Assembly (NCBI GenBank): GCA_016165875.1
Contig: JABBOT010000080.1
Coordinates: 38,663,101-38,727,100, forward strand
From: Acanthopleura granulata
Taxonomy: Eukaryota; Mollusca; Polyplacophora; Chitonida; Chitonidae
Length of the DNA: 64,000 bases
Direction of reading: 5' to 3'
The notes beneath the pieces were generated by a model. It was not told where the DNA came from. It was given only the letters and a program-made list of their open reading frames with translations, and did not search any database. Positions 35,690-48,269 of the stretch are shown one piece after another. Within the stretch, counting starts at the first letter, position 1; every line of letters starts with the position of its first letter. The translations under genes and the position numbers were made by a program.

Positions 35690-37726
35690 TTAAAAAAAAT
35701 CGATAATCTTCTGAAAATATACATATTAAGTTCGTGAATATCCGATAATAAATGGAGAAATTATTAATGGTTTTAATTATAATCTCAACCGGAGTTTCGG
35801 CCTATTTTATAGCAAAAGTGTTCGTAGCCTGGATCGGAAATTATTTGTCTGCTACACTGCTCTAGAGCCCGTTGGTGTCCATGCAGGCTGTTTAGCCCGT
35901 GGTACAGTATTTGTATATAAGTATATAAGTAAGTATCGAATGTTGTGAATGAATCCTATCATTTGTACCAGTTCTTGTGTGTGTGAATTTGTCAGGAAAT
36001 TTGCTAGACGATGACGGGGAGGCTGTGGGGGGTAAAACTTACAGTTCAAAATTATAATTATTACATGCATACATAGTCTAAAGTATGTACACGTTTAATA
36101 ACCCGGAATATATATATTCAGTAATGCTATAGGTTTTTTGTTGTTTTTTTAAATTATGTATGGCTACAAAAAATAAAGGTTAAGCCTATTGAAGACATTG
36201 CCAAATAGACACGTGGATAAAATGAATTATCATTATAACCTCACAGAAAAAGCTTAACTTTAGTTAGTTATTTATCTGATCGGTGCTTTACGTCATTCTC
36301 AAGAATATGTCATTTCACTGACTCCATAGAACCGATGAAAAAAGCCATCGTGCTTTGTTTTGTCCACCTGTTTAAATATACCACAAAAACTGGAGAGAAA
36401 TACATACTAACCATGCCTACTACAATGGTACATAGCCTTTATGTGACGAAACTAGGAAAAGTAATCTCTCCTTTTTGTATGTGGGTGTGGTTGAACAGCC
36501 TGTGGGTGTGGCTATCTGTCCGCTGTTAGTATGCCAACTGGAGGCATGCACAAATAATCGATATTCAATGTGCGCGGGAATCTCGTGAGAGTCACGCGAT
36601 TTTGAGACTGTCGGTAACAGAAAATCATATAAATAAAATAAAATAAATAACAATTAAAAAGTACAACTCTCATCCGCGTAGATCCATTGTAAAGGGACAG
36701 GCCCTCTACGTATATCCCGCGGCTCCCTCGGAAATTTAAAAATAGATTACCGTAATTGTACAACCCTCTATGTATAGGAATGTGGAAACTAATGCGTTTG
36801 CCACTTTGGTTGATTGTTCCATTGGACTCTGACTAGGTATTCAAGATCATTAACACTGATGCATGTAATATCTTTGACTGCGATAAGCAGATCTACACGT
36901 CCTTGGTCGGTCTGTCTGTCTGTCTGTCGTTCGGTTGTTCGGTCAAGTTTTGAGATCCTGTCTGTTAACATTGGTCGCTCAACTGGCAATAGTCCCGCAT
37001 GCAAGACAACATCGGCAATTTACCAAATATTGCAGCTATTTCTAATTTGTTTTAAATGACGCTCTCCATCCAGTTTCTCTATCATTTACAACTCTTACGA
37101 CCTTCCTTACAAAAATTCACCACGATATGGCTGAAAGATATGGTTGAAATGCCACAAATTTGGAGGTCAACCCCAGTTATTCACTCTTACGCAAAATATC
37201 CAGCCAGTAATTCCTTATGTAAATGCTGACACCAATTACTTTCGAGTAGCGATCATATCCAATAGTCTGCATAATAACGTTCTGAATTGCTCTGGAACCA
37301 TCCAGAGAACGTGAGAATCGACTGCGTCTCGCCCGGGAGCTGGTGTGCGTCAGTGCACGATTCCCACACAATAATACCATTAGCGCATCAGAGAAGGTCG
37401 ACTCTGTTGGCAAAAGTCTTAAAGTGTGTAGAAAGTAATAAGATCCTTCCACGAAGTTTCCACGTTTTCTGTTTTTGATGACGCGCGTTTGATCAACACT
37501 TCCAAACAGGGGTTCATTGGAAGGTACTCAGCACAGACACACAGCTTCTGCTATACAGATAAACGATGTGATTTGGAGCTTGGTCGTTTTACATTGGATA
37601 TGACATGTGCACAAGGGATCTTTCTTAAAAAATAGTGTTACAGCATTTGTATATTGAGCCAGGAATTAAGGACAAAAGTTTCGACCCTTTAATTGAAGCG
37701 CCATTTACTGAAGCCTCCAGAACAAC
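35690..37726. other. spacer upstream of TMEM26
   Basis: No exon is supported. Holds a SINE tail (36262-36315), a (GTCT)n run at 36907-36929, and a 91-codon minus-strand frame at 37177-37452 that has protein-like stretches (QTIGYDRYSKVIGVSIYIRN) but no splice or family support. The TMEM26 promoter should lie in the last part. I see no TATA box. Confidence 0.4.
36262..36315 (-). repeat. SINE family 1 tail fragment
   Basis: Reversed remnant: TTATTTATCTGATCGGTGC, TTTACGTCATTCTCAAGAAT, ATGTCATTTCACT. Only the terminal part remains. Confidence 0.65.
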
Positions 37727-40700
37727 ATGCCATCTTGCATTAGAAAGACTGTCCAAGTTTTCCGGATTACGAAGGCAATCGTGACTCGATTGCTCTTTGG
37801 TCTCCACGGCCTGGTATGTATCTGGAGAGTGACTTTGAGCAAACACCAAGCCTGGTATTGGGGTCTGGTGGCCAGTCTCATATTATTGATAGCCGAAACT
37901 GTGATCACGCTTAAGAAGAAGAAAGGTGGAGAGTGGAAATGGTAAGTTTTTGTTTTCCTCCCTTGATTTAGACACCTAAGATTAACAAAACGCCATAGAG
38001 GCGCTTCTCTGGGCAAACCTTTTAAAATGAAGCTACCGTTATGTATTTCAAGATAGCTATAAGCCATGATGTTTTAATGCAATGTTTCATTGAAGGAATA
38101 TGAGGTTGTGTTCCGCCAAGTTCCGCTATGTACAAAAACTTGAGTGCAAACTCACGTATGTCGAACCCAAGCTCCGATAATATCCCAACAAAATCCTCAA
38201 GTGGACGTAAGTAAATACGCCTCTGCAATTTCGTCTCTCATATTTAAAAATTAATGTAAAGAAAATTCTTCATGGTTTCATCATAAACATGTTTACAGGG
38301 GCAACATATACATTCGTCTACACTGAGAGTGGTTTGCTTAGAGGCAATTACAGTAGAATGATGTTGAAAAAACCCTAAGCTAGCAAACAAACAAGTAAAT
38401 CAAGCCTTTTTTATGTGTCCAGTGCACCAATCAAGTTATTATGAATTACAAGTTAAACAACTGGGTTAATTGTTTTTTGATATATATAAAGTATTATAGT
38501 TTTATTGCTAATCACTTGCAGGTTTTGTCCCAGTGTCTTCCTGTATCTTACGAGTACACTTCCAGCAATTTGGCTTCTGGAGTTAGATCTACTTGATAGG
38601 AGAATCAGGCTCAAGCAGTCCAAATTAAAGGCGCCAAGAATGGAACCGAACGACGTGGCTCTTATATTTGGGAAGGTTCGTAAGGATCCGACATTTTTTG
38701 TTGTTTGTATAATGCTTCCTTCAAGGACAAACTTTGCCAAAATTTTGACGAGATTTATTCCTGTTAGTTTTAGGTTATATGGCTCTCAATGCTTACGTTT
38801 CTCATAATAACGAAACATCGGGTATTTCTTTGGAAGTAGTGTTTACTGGGTGAATCAGTATTTTAATGGTGACATCAGCGACTGTGTGTTGGAGTTCAGT
38901 TAGGGCAAGACTTACTTGAAACAACTGGAAATCTAATTCTGCGCCTTTCCGCTCTGAAAGCATCTCTGCAAATTGTTTGATGATCGTGATGAGTAACGTT
39001 TACTTCACGAGATACTACGACAGACTATTTTCTTTAGCGTCCTAACGATATCTCCGTCTTGGCCAGTGTAATTACGATTAATGCACTAACGACAGCGCTG
39101 AATTTAGACCCCACGGTTCGGTGAGTTGTTTGATACTTGTCACGATCCAAGATGGATCGGGTTGAGTAAACACGAGGAGTGTCGTGTATTTTGTCAGACA
39201 CTATAATCAGTTCAGAAGTTCATCATTTCATTAACAGTTCGCGCTGGTTCGGCTGTGATTTTAAGTCAGGAGATCTGACCGGTTCCTGGCGCTGGGTGGG
39301 GACCAACTCCAGGCCCTGTGGTTTCCTCCACCCGTAGATCTGTCCACCGTTCCGCGTCTTATAATGAAAAATTATTCAGTAGAGCGTTCAACACCAATCA
39401 AATAAATAAAAAAGTAACATAAACAACATGCCATCGGGTAGCATCTGGGACCTCTTCTTTACTGATTGGTTTTAACTTCAACCCTCGTCGCAGGTTCGGG
39501 CCCTTAACACCAATGAGTCCTTGTCTCGCGTTCAGAGTTTACAATGTTGTGGCGTAGGTATAAACCGCCGTGTGCTTGTGTTTGTCATAGGTATGGCCAT
39601 ATCTGCGCATGCGCGAAAAGGCGATCTGATCAAGCTTGTAAATTAATGTGAGACATGAATTATCTTTTATCTTCACGTCAATTTCATCAAATGATTTGGG
39701 TAGCATTCCTGCTCAGATAACCCTGTTTTCAATCAGACCATTTAACTTCAGTCAACGCTTTTCAATTACAGATAAATCTCCACTTACACCCGAATGACTG
39801 GGTTAAAATCCTAGAACAGTTATTGTTGCTGGTTCTCATTATCGGGCGATGGCTTCTGCCTAAGGGGGAGATAACTCGGGAACAGCTGTCTCAGTTATTG
39901 CTTGTGTACATAGGCATGGCTGCCGACATCATTGAACTGTTCGAAGCATTTAAAGAAAAAGAGGTGAGGTTCAATCGTCAGCTAACTCTCATTATTCTTT
40001 CCCTGTGGACGGCGAGTTTGCTTCAGTTTTGTTTCGTGCTCTCAGCGGCCAAAGCTCGGAAATCGAGACCATCTTTCACCAAACAACCATCCCGAAGCAC
40101 TATCTCGGACAGCGGGCGCTGTTTCACTTGCCGCTCCGAAATCTTGTCCATTATGACAACCATCGTTTTGCAAGATGGCTCCTTTCTTGTCTTACGGATG
40201 ATTTTGATATTTCGCTACAATGTCGTGAGCTACACCAATATATTTTTCACGGCAAAGAACACACTGGTGAATGTTTTGCAGCTCTACCGACTTGTGGTGT
40301 TGTACGCAGAGAGCGTGAAACTCATCAAGCGGCAGAAATCGGACCCTTTGTTTGACGACGTGTTTCTAGTAAAGGCGGGCAATCTTGCCACTAAAATTGC
40401 CAGGGAAGAACAGACGGATCAAAAGCGAGCATGCAAGCACACGCACGTGCAGACTGAGCTTTTCAATCCGTCCGATGTGAAATCAGACGACACGGCTACT
40501 GCATGTGGTGAGACGGAATCTAGTGCATCACTTCCGAATTTTGATACCGTCGTTATTGAAAATCCGATGAACACGGTCACCGTTGGAGAACAGAGAATGT
40601 CATCCCCGTTGAGCGGTGATAGGGTAGGTTCAAAGTCTAATGATAAACGGAAGAAATCAGATTGTAAGTCTTTGACCCCTGAGTTGATGAATATAACCCT

Positions 40701-41523
40701 GGTTTATCTTAACCCTGCCCTCAAAGCTGAGGATATTAGTAACATGAGCTTTCCTGAACCAGATTCTCCGCGGTTCCTTCGTCGCATCAGCAGAGGCAAT
40801 GGTGGTTGTCTACCAGTAACACAACCGGGAACTGAACTTAACAGAGAATTTCTGGACGCAAGCGTGGTCCCTGAGAATGAGATTTCTGGGAACAGCAACA
40901 CCCCAGCTGAACCAAAGGAAAATGATACTCTCTGCAACAGCAGGCAGCCATTGAAAACACTCAAAGCCTGTCGAAAATCTGACAGGGAAACGTTTAAAGG
41001 AGCTGCCGAAGACGTTATTCGTAAAGACAACGACATTTCGAGCACTGGTCCAACCGATGCGAGTGGTGTAAATCTTGACTGTTCTGAGAGTCAGCTTCCA
41101 TCGGAGTATATTATAAATTTGGAATCTGAATCAAACCAAGATGAGTCCATATGCATCGATGAGCCAGTGAGTTGTCATGCTCTAGAAATTGCAAAAGATG
41201 TTCGAGATACTGACAACAGTTTGACAGAGAGCATCTTTGGTATTACCAAATATTCAAAATGGGATAGCAACAAGCTTCAAGACACTAGCTTTTCGAAGAC
41301 TTTTACTTCTTCACCAAAGACAACGCGTTGGCGTTGGAGACGAGCAAAGGCTATAGGACGTAAGAAATGCTCCGACCTTAACCAGAATTCTACTAAACAT
41401 GTTTCTCAAGATATCGGACTGCAGTGTGGTGGCCTTTGCATAACAGAAGAAAAAGGAGCTGCTCCAGTGAAATTCGCCACCAATTACAATGAGCCATCCT
41501 CTAAGAGAAACACTCATTGCTAA
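37727..41523 (+). CDS. TMEM26: TMEM26, polytopic membrane protein with long cytoplasmic tail
   Basis: Three exons: 37727-37941, 38522-38675, 39772-41523; 2121 nt, 706 aa. Recognised from the TMEM26 core. Exon 1 has VTRLLFGLHGLVCIWRVTLS and WYWGL. Exon 2 has WLLELDLLDRR. Exon 3 has LVLIIGRWLLPKGEITREQL, LLLVYIGMAADIIELFEAF, LQDGSFLVLRMILIF and LQLYRLVVLYAESVKL. About eight membrane segments end near residue 310. The remaining ~395 residues are a polar, Ser/Glu/Asn-rich tail, much longer than in vertebrate TMEM26 (human about 368 aa in total). The molecular role of TMEM26 is not established; in mammals it is used as a surface marker of beige fat cells. Start: ATG at 37727, first in frame, context AACATGC. 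Junction 2 uses the weak donor AAG|GTTCGT. The stronger GTAAGG five nt further is out of phase with exon 3, so an unseen small exon remains possible. Confidence 0.93.
39245..39415 (+). repeat. SINE family 1, decayed 3' half
   Basis: Forward remnant ending AACACCAATCAAATAAATAA, preceded by GGTTTCCTCCACCCG. It lies in the last intron of TMEM26. Confidence 0.7.
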
Positions 41524-42336
41524 AATATTCGTGTAGCTTTTGTTACGAAACACTTGTGTGGCCTTGTACAGTGGGTAACTTCAGTTTGATATTGGTTAGA
41601 TTTGTTTAGTGCTGAAAGGATTCCTGAGAATGTTCACTTTCAGTATTTATATACAACTATTCATCTTACAGGTTCTTCTTACAGACAGGTCGATCAGGAA
41701 ATTCTCGTTTTGGCGATTAGTCTTTCCACGATGGTCAAGTTGGTGTGATAGATGAACACACTACACTTGAAACCATTTATCCAAATATGCCTTACATCAT
41801 CTTTTTTATGAACCACACAGTGCGCATATTTTTTCTTTTTTCTTTTTAAATCAAGTGTCACTAACTATAAATGCGAAACGCAAGGACAATCTTCAAACCA
41901 TAAACAAATGTAATTTACCAATTCCATTTTAGCATGTACAACTTTTAAATAACTAGAATTCACAAATAGTAACAGGTTAACAGCCACTAGCGTATGAACT
42001 GTATTGTAAAGTTGTGTCTGTGATTCTCTGTGCAATTATTGAACGTGTAGCTGTATCCTATCTTTTTAGACAATTTAACATATCTGATAAATGTGATGAA
42101 TATTCAAGTTTACAAATTTACGAGTCCTTTATAGATCCATGTGAATAACAGTCAAGAATATCTCGTCACTTTGTACGAAGATATGTGAAAGCTATATTAT
42201 TATATATCTGGTCTTCCTCTAGCTAATTTCGAAGTAATGGAGCTTATATATGTAAATCGTTGTACTGTTGGGGGATCAGCATATGATGCAAATGTCTGCT
42301 AGTCTCTTCTGTTTGTGACTCAGTAGTTATACTGAC

Positions 42337-42342
42337 AATAAA
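42337..42342 (+). terminator. AATAAA polyadenylation signal of TMEM26
   Basis: GACAATAAAACTGG about 815 nt after the TMEM26 stop. No earlier AATAAA was seen in the 3' region. Confidence 0.55.
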
Positions 42343-42359
42343 ACTGGACATCCTGTGAG

Positions 42360-43820
42360 CACCCGTTTCAAACACTTCCTTTTATGCACGCCAGCCAATC
42401 ACTCCGCCACACTCGTGTTTACTGAGTACCCTCCGATTCAGCTCTGAGCGAAAGGCAATTGAATATCCACACTTATCACCGCATAAAAAATGCTAATTAT
42501 AAACAGAAACACTTTCATGGGGCAGGGACGATGCACTACAAGTAATAGTGCCGAATGCTTTAAATGCAGTTGTTCTGTCAGAGAATATCCAGTTATTTTA
42601 CTGAAACGGTGTGGTCTCTTGGTGAAAACAGTGTATTCTCTAATGTGATAACGGCTTACAAATTTTTTTTCCGGAACGCATTTTCTTCCACATCTATTTT
42701 TTAATTAAGCCATTTTTAACTATTCTCACCTATAGTAATAATCACAGTATCTCTTCCGAAATGTTGTGCTTTCTTCGCATATTTCAGAAGAACGATACAT
42801 AGTATTTTTCCTGCAAGATGCCTTTATATGTATTGACGGCCTGGTTAGTGCCATTAGCGAAATCATCACTATGATGTCATCTAATCGACCGTAACCGATA
42901 TGCATGGTTCAAGGATATATTCTGGGGATCACGCCAGGATTTAATCCTTTAAAAATAGTCCTGCATCTGGACCCCTACCCGAAACGTCATCAGAATTTTA
43001 TGGATTGAAGACCAACAAAGGCTGTACAAAGTTTCATCCGCGAGTTATCTTATTCCATAAAGTTGCCGAGAGATAGACAAACATACAAACAGAAAAATGA
43101 ATACAAGACTTCAGCACAGAACCTAAAACACTCGCAAAAGCATAACCTCTTTTGACGCGGATAATAACAGTATACATGTATAAGGCAGTGTGTTGTGTGA
43201 AGCACAGATATTCTGTTAAATTTAACATAGTAACAGAACAATGTATTTTGTACAATAGAATGTAGGCGAAAGGTAACACCTTCCTTCTCGTTCGCATCTC
43301 ACATTTCTTTCGCTCGCCTGTGTCTGACGAGGTGCATACAATGGATTGGATCTATATCTCTATACTCATAAAATAATATACGTATAGCTGTCTCTCGTCG
43401 TATATATCGGTAAAACCTTCCAGTCATTGATTTATTTAATTGTTGTTTAAAGCTATACTCAGGAATTTTTCACTTATAAACTATGGCTGTTTTCTTCCAA
43501 CCAAGTGAAATAAAGAAAAAACATCTACTTTTTCAGACTAGTGCTCTGTGAGTATGCCAGCTTGTGTACAACACTTTTGTCGTCAATTTCGCTTTGAAAA
43601 TGTGGGAAAAAAACTGTCTTGAAGACAACTATATGGAAAATCTTTGCTTAAAAAAGAATGCAGGGTTTAACATACTCGTCTCGGCAAGAGGTTGATTGAA
43701 AGATATGTCTTTGAAGACAAACGAATCCTAATTACGGTCACGCTGGTTTGAGTATGGTTTATTCGTTTTGATTCGCGTCTTATTAATTTTATGGGTGGGG
43801 GGTAAACATATAAAAAATTT
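42360..43820. other. intergenic, 3' of TMEM26
   Basis: A+T-rich, with no coding tract supported. Contains a reversed SINE tail at 43427-43505. TMEM26 (plus) and the minus-strand exon ending at 43821 converge on this spacer. Confidence 0.5.
43427..43505 (-). repeat. SINE family 1, reversed tail fragment
   Basis: TTGATTTATTTAATTGTTG followed by ACTCAGGAATTTTTCACTTA. Strongly diverged; no head. Confidence 0.55.
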
Positions 43821-43996
43821 TCATAGGATTCCGGGACGCATGGATCTGAGAGCCTCTCCATCTTGACAGGTAACAATGTAAGCTGGGCGACCACGTTCGA
43901 CCAGTTTGTCCAGTGCGGAAACCATATAGCACCCGCCAAGCGCGTAGGAATATCTCACCAACATCATGTACATGTACGGACTGAACCAAGCAGTCG
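43821..43996 (-). CDS. minus-strand terminal exon, unidentified
   Basis: A GTATTGTGCAG acceptor on the minus strand is followed by an open tract of 57 codons to TGA: TAWFSPYMYMMLVRYSYALG, then GCYMVSALDKLVERGRPAYI, VTCQDGEALRSMRPGIL. Aromatic and hydrophobic first half, polar end. Entry phase 1. The other frames over it are poorer. No family is recognised. Candidate upstream exons on the same strand are weak (44.3-44.55 kb, 45.06-45.25 kb, 47.4-47.6 kb) and were not joined. Confidence 0.4.
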
Positions 43997-43999
43997 CTG

Positions 44000-46900
44000 C
44001 ACAATACCACAGAAGTCAGTTCTAAAGACCAGGCAGTGTAGAAATTAGCACATCTTTCTTATGCAGCACCATAATAAATTTTCATCCTAAATCCTAAATG
44101 TTGCGACCTAAAAAAAAATTGTTTTTAATGTTTGGCATGCATGAAGATTATTTCTTCATTTCTCAACTAAGTCACCTTAAACTCAAACAACAGCAACTAC
44201 TGAAATTAGTGCCTTGTAATTCTTGCTGAATAAGCACAACCAGGCTTATCATATAGGGGTAAGGGAATAACTTACTGAAACACAAAGATCTACTGAAAAC
44301 AGTTGCTGTTTTATTAACTAAACCTTGTTTTGAAATAAACTCGTGGGAGTGTCCGACTACACTCGGCTTCGTGTGAAAGCATGGTGATTTGATGCTGTCG
44401 ATGGCTTCTGGTACAGTAATATTTTGTGGACGCTTTATGAACATTGAACCGCGAATAACACGCCATTGTGTGCTGCCGATAAGTAGCCATGGAAATACAA
44501 TCGTTTCCACCGTGTCCAAACTTTGCCAAATCATTCACGCTATTTACTTCTGCCTGATTCGACCACTTTTCTTGTCACTGTCCACTATTTGCAGGCCTCA
44601 GGGGCAATTATTTACGTCGTCTAGGAGACTTCCGTTTTAATTGTTTTCTGTGAAATTCCAGGTTAAAGTCCAAACACGACGTTAATAGATCGTATCATTA
44701 ATCTGTCGAGCGTTTGCTCCGCCTTGTCACAGAGCCGCGCTGAACGATCTTATTCAGTCTGCTGATAATCCCCTCTAATCCCCTGATGCAAATCTGTTTC
44801 AGCTGCCTTTCGACTTTTGTTACACTTTCGACACAGATCAGCAACGAACCTTTAACTACGTTGGATTCGCTTCTCCTATATCAGATCAAAGCACAGAAAT
44901 ACATGAGTTCTAGAATTTGTATGCTGAGCATTGTTCCTAATCTTTTCTCAATGACTTATTTGTCCCATTTTCGTCATCTACGACAAGACGATTTCTAAAT
45001 ACATGCACAAAACGCGAACAACAACACTTACTCTTCATATCCAACTCATGAAATAACTAATCGTTTTTACAAGTAAAGGGCAGTGTAAATGGTTCAAAAG
45101 TAAAACATATTATTCTTGGAAATAAATCAGTAAATGCGACATCTTTCAGTGGACCACCTTGTCGAATACCAGATTGTGAAACACAGAAGGCTTCCGGAGA
45201 CCTGTGTGAGGTAGCCATCGGCCCCTCCTTTGCGCAGGTGAATTTTGTCACTAAGTAAACATATCACTGTCAGTCAAAAAATTAACAGAAGATTAAAAAG
45301 GTGTTTAATCTCATTCTTCAGTCAAGCGATCATATATTTATATAAAGATTTTGGTGTTTGACAGTTATCAACTTAGAATCGGATACACGTTCAGTATTAA
45401 TTAGGTGTCACGGTTAATAATACTTCTTTAATGCAGGGAGGAGTTCATTCGTGAATCTATTCATTGTAAAAATGGTAACTTGGCTGTGTAACTTCGCCTC
45501 CTATGATATAATGATCTGTAAATTAATTAAACCTAATCGGATTTTGGCAAGCACGCTAATATGAGAATTCTTTTTAGTATTCAAATTTTCTCTTCAGTTG
45601 TCTTGTGAGTTCATATCACTTTTGCCAATTACTATCCAAGCCGAAAATATACGTTAAAGTATCTGTTAATTTTATTAAATTTGTTTTTAAATTCTTATTT
45701 CTTCTAGGTTCACGGTACAACAAATTTAATTATATCTTTTTTTATAAATTGATATCTCGAACTCAGTTTTTTTCCAGACCACAAACATGGTTGAAAAGAG
45801 CAGTACTAAAAAAAAAATTAAAAAAATACCTTTAGTACTGATGATAATAATTAAAATTCTCGCTTCCTGTGCTGTAAGTAGACCTTTGAGGAAGTGATTT
45901 CATAAGTCGTATAAATACGTGGTAAAATCTTGTTTATACGACTCATTTACATTGTCTCAAATGACGATAATACTGTTAAATCCGAATATTTATGTTAAAA
46001 TTGGCTTGAACTACATTTTGCTCTCACAACGGTTTCGCTTTTTTCTCGTTTTTTCTGTTTTTTTTTTTGTCTTTTAGAAATGACATGTAGGCTATTTTAT
46101 ACACCCAGTTTTATCGTTCGGCTGTGGTTTTCATTATAACCCCACACCCCTTGGAGGACTGTCCCAGCCTTTTACGTTTTGCCAGACAAAGATGACTAAA
46201 ATCTGTAATTCTCAAAACGAATCTCTTAGTCACATAGGAAAATAATTTGGATTATGCCACCCATTGAAGATGGACATTAAGGAAGGTAAATTCACAAATA
46301 TAAAAAATCAAACAATATTCAAGTACCTGCTTAACTAAGATGAAATGTTAGCTGATATTGTTGAGATCGGTTGGATCACCTCAGGGTGCTGCTTTATTAG
46401 ATGCTTTCTATAACTCTGACTTCCTGCTATATCTCAACAGAACCATTTCCTGAAGTGTCTGTTAGCCCATGGATTATCGGCTAGATGCCATTCTTGCGGA
46501 CAATAAAGCGGATAATCCCAGATTAGCACGTGGAGCAAATCGGTATTTGTTTACACACTCTCATAAAGAGGGCGGAGACCTTGTGCAGCTAAGTCAACAT
46601 GCCTTGGTGTACTGTATCACTGGGAGTGTGAGATCCAACATCTCGCCTATGCTAAATGTCTATGTACTGTAGACAAGTATTTCAAGACAAAAATACACCT
46701 CTAAATTGTGCCATAAAACCACCGATTTTAACAATTCAGTTAATTAAGCACAGCTTTGTACAAAATATAAAAAATATTTTTTTTATAAATATTTTCCATG
46801 CCATATTTAAGATTACACATAAGTGTACATAGGTTTTGAAATTACTGATGGGAGCATTTTTTCTACAGCATTAAATTGCCAATCTCTATACTAATAGGAA

Positions 46901-47205
46901 GAGGAAAGTATTTATTTCACCGTCATGCAACACAAATACGTATGTTTGTAACACCTAGCGTTTTCACAAACTGAAACTAATTTTTGTATGTGCCTATCTG
47001 ACAGTGTTTGATCGTACAAATAAGGTACAAAACACAATGTTAACCAGAAAGTAAATGCCAACAAACACTATAAGCCATAAGCTACAGAGTCATGTAGATC
47101 TTTCTAAAATTAACATACAGTGGTTTATTTACTTCTCCTCTTTTGAGATATTTTGGAGTTGTTTTTATTTTATTTATTTATTTATTTATTTGTTTATTTA
47201 TTTGT

Positions 47206-47244
<39 letters not shown>

Positions 47245-47424
47245 TTTGGCGTATCCTATTGAAATGGGCCTCTATATTTAGAATACCAGAAATGGCTACT
47301 GTAGGTGACACTCAGAGACCTGTGTGTATATGCAGTGTTTCGTCACACTCCTGTCTACAGAACCGATGGTTAGTCTCGTCATCATTACAAATGCCATGGG
47401 TTTGGAGACATTTCCCAAACTCAC
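44000..47424. other. unassigned interval with possible minus-strand exons
   Basis: Three frames are open at once over 44314-44640, which is why no product is called. A plus-strand frame at 46469-46672 begins at a good ATG (CCCATGG) and reads MDYRLDAILADNKADN..., 67 codons, unsupported otherwise. The (TTTA)n run at 47166-47247 inflates a 170-codon frame that is not a gene. Confidence 0.35.
47166..47247 (+). repeat. (TTTA)n microsatellite
   Basis: About 80 nt of TTTA units with two TTTG interruptions. It may come from the A/T tail of a SINE. Confidence 0.95.
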
Positions 47425-47628
47425 GTCAGTCTGAGATGTTGTGCTTTCGCAGCCAAAGAAACTCAAATAGCTTCGATAGTCCCACAAGTTACCCGCTAGG
47501 TTGTGGTTCTTGCAAAGGCCCATTTTCGCTTGACTGTTCTGGGCGCCCGTTTTTCTCAGACCAGTGAAAGATTTCCCACGCCATGTAACTACGTATCTTG
47601 AACAGTGCCGTCTGCGAGTGCCAGGCAT
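47425..47628 (-). CDS. possible minus-strand first coding exon
   Basis: ATG at 47628 (minus) opens MPGTRRRHCSRYVVTWRGKS, continues through NHNLAGNLWDYRSYLSFFGC and ESTTSQTD, and meets a strong GTGAGT donor in phase 0 after 68 codons. It has coding-like composition but no recognised domain. It could belong with the terminal exon at 43821-43996, 3.4 kb downstream on the same strand. At least one linking exon would be needed because the phases (0 out, 1 in) do not match. Confidence 0.3.
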
Positions 47629-48126
47629 ATCACTCACACGTGTTAACCCATAATGTTGACTTTTATTCTAGTAACATACTGACTAGATTATAAAAACCAC
47701 AAAAAACTTTGTTTACAGAATACTTAGCACACGTACTACGCTAAAGAATAATATTTAAATTCCATTGGCAGTCACGTAGGCCAAGTAAACGTTTATGTAT
47801 ACCCCGTAAAGTATAAATAACGATGCATTAAAATATTCTAAACGCCATAGTTAGAGTTAAATCACATTTGTTGATACAGTGACACAAGCTTTAATTACAT
47901 CAGATTAAAACGGAAAAAACCTCACAAAAGTACGCAGGTGTGTGAAAGCAAAACAGTCAATAATGCGACGAAATAAAAGTATGTTTTGTTTATCCCTTGG
48001 AAATGAATTTTCATTCCGCATTAATGTAACCAAAGATAAAAATAAGGCATTAAAATGCAAACTTTTTAAATAAAAGGTAGTAAAGAGAACAGGGTAAAGA
48101 CACATCAAGGCAAATGGATGAAATAA

Positions 48127-48266
48127 TCAAGACTGCATGACACGGGAAATGTCATAAAGATTTTCATCTGCGAGTTTCCTGGTCCTCAGTTCCCCCGGAG
48201 CGCTCGGGCGTGGTCTGCGCCTGTCTCCGGTCACAACATCAGCAGGTGATTTACTGTCGCTTTCTA
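48127..48266 (-). CDS. minus-strand terminal exon, basic/polar C-terminus
   Basis: A textbook acceptor (CACTTGTCCCTCCCTCAG) is followed by 46 codons: ESDSKSPADVVTGDRRRPRP, SAPGELRTRKLADENLYDIS, RVMQS, then TGA. It is an island of high G+C in A+T-rich DNA, as expected for an exon. Entry phase 1. The product is unknown; the end is charged and probably cytoplasmic or nuclear. The gene must continue at higher coordinates, and a 63-bp exon at 49067-49129 is a candidate. Its 5' end would then face the homeobox gene head to head. Confidence 0.5.
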
Positions 48267-48269
48267 CTG

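Noticed and set aside
39038..39120. Extra TMEM26 exon (83 nt, acceptor TTTCTTTAG, donor GTGAGT)
   Set aside because: Open in phase 0, but it leaves in phase 2 while exon 3 needs phase 0. It has no resemblance to TMEM26.
47055..47567. 170-codon plus-strand open frame
   Set aside because: A third of it is the (TTTA)n microsatellite. The rest is the shadow of a better minus-strand tract.
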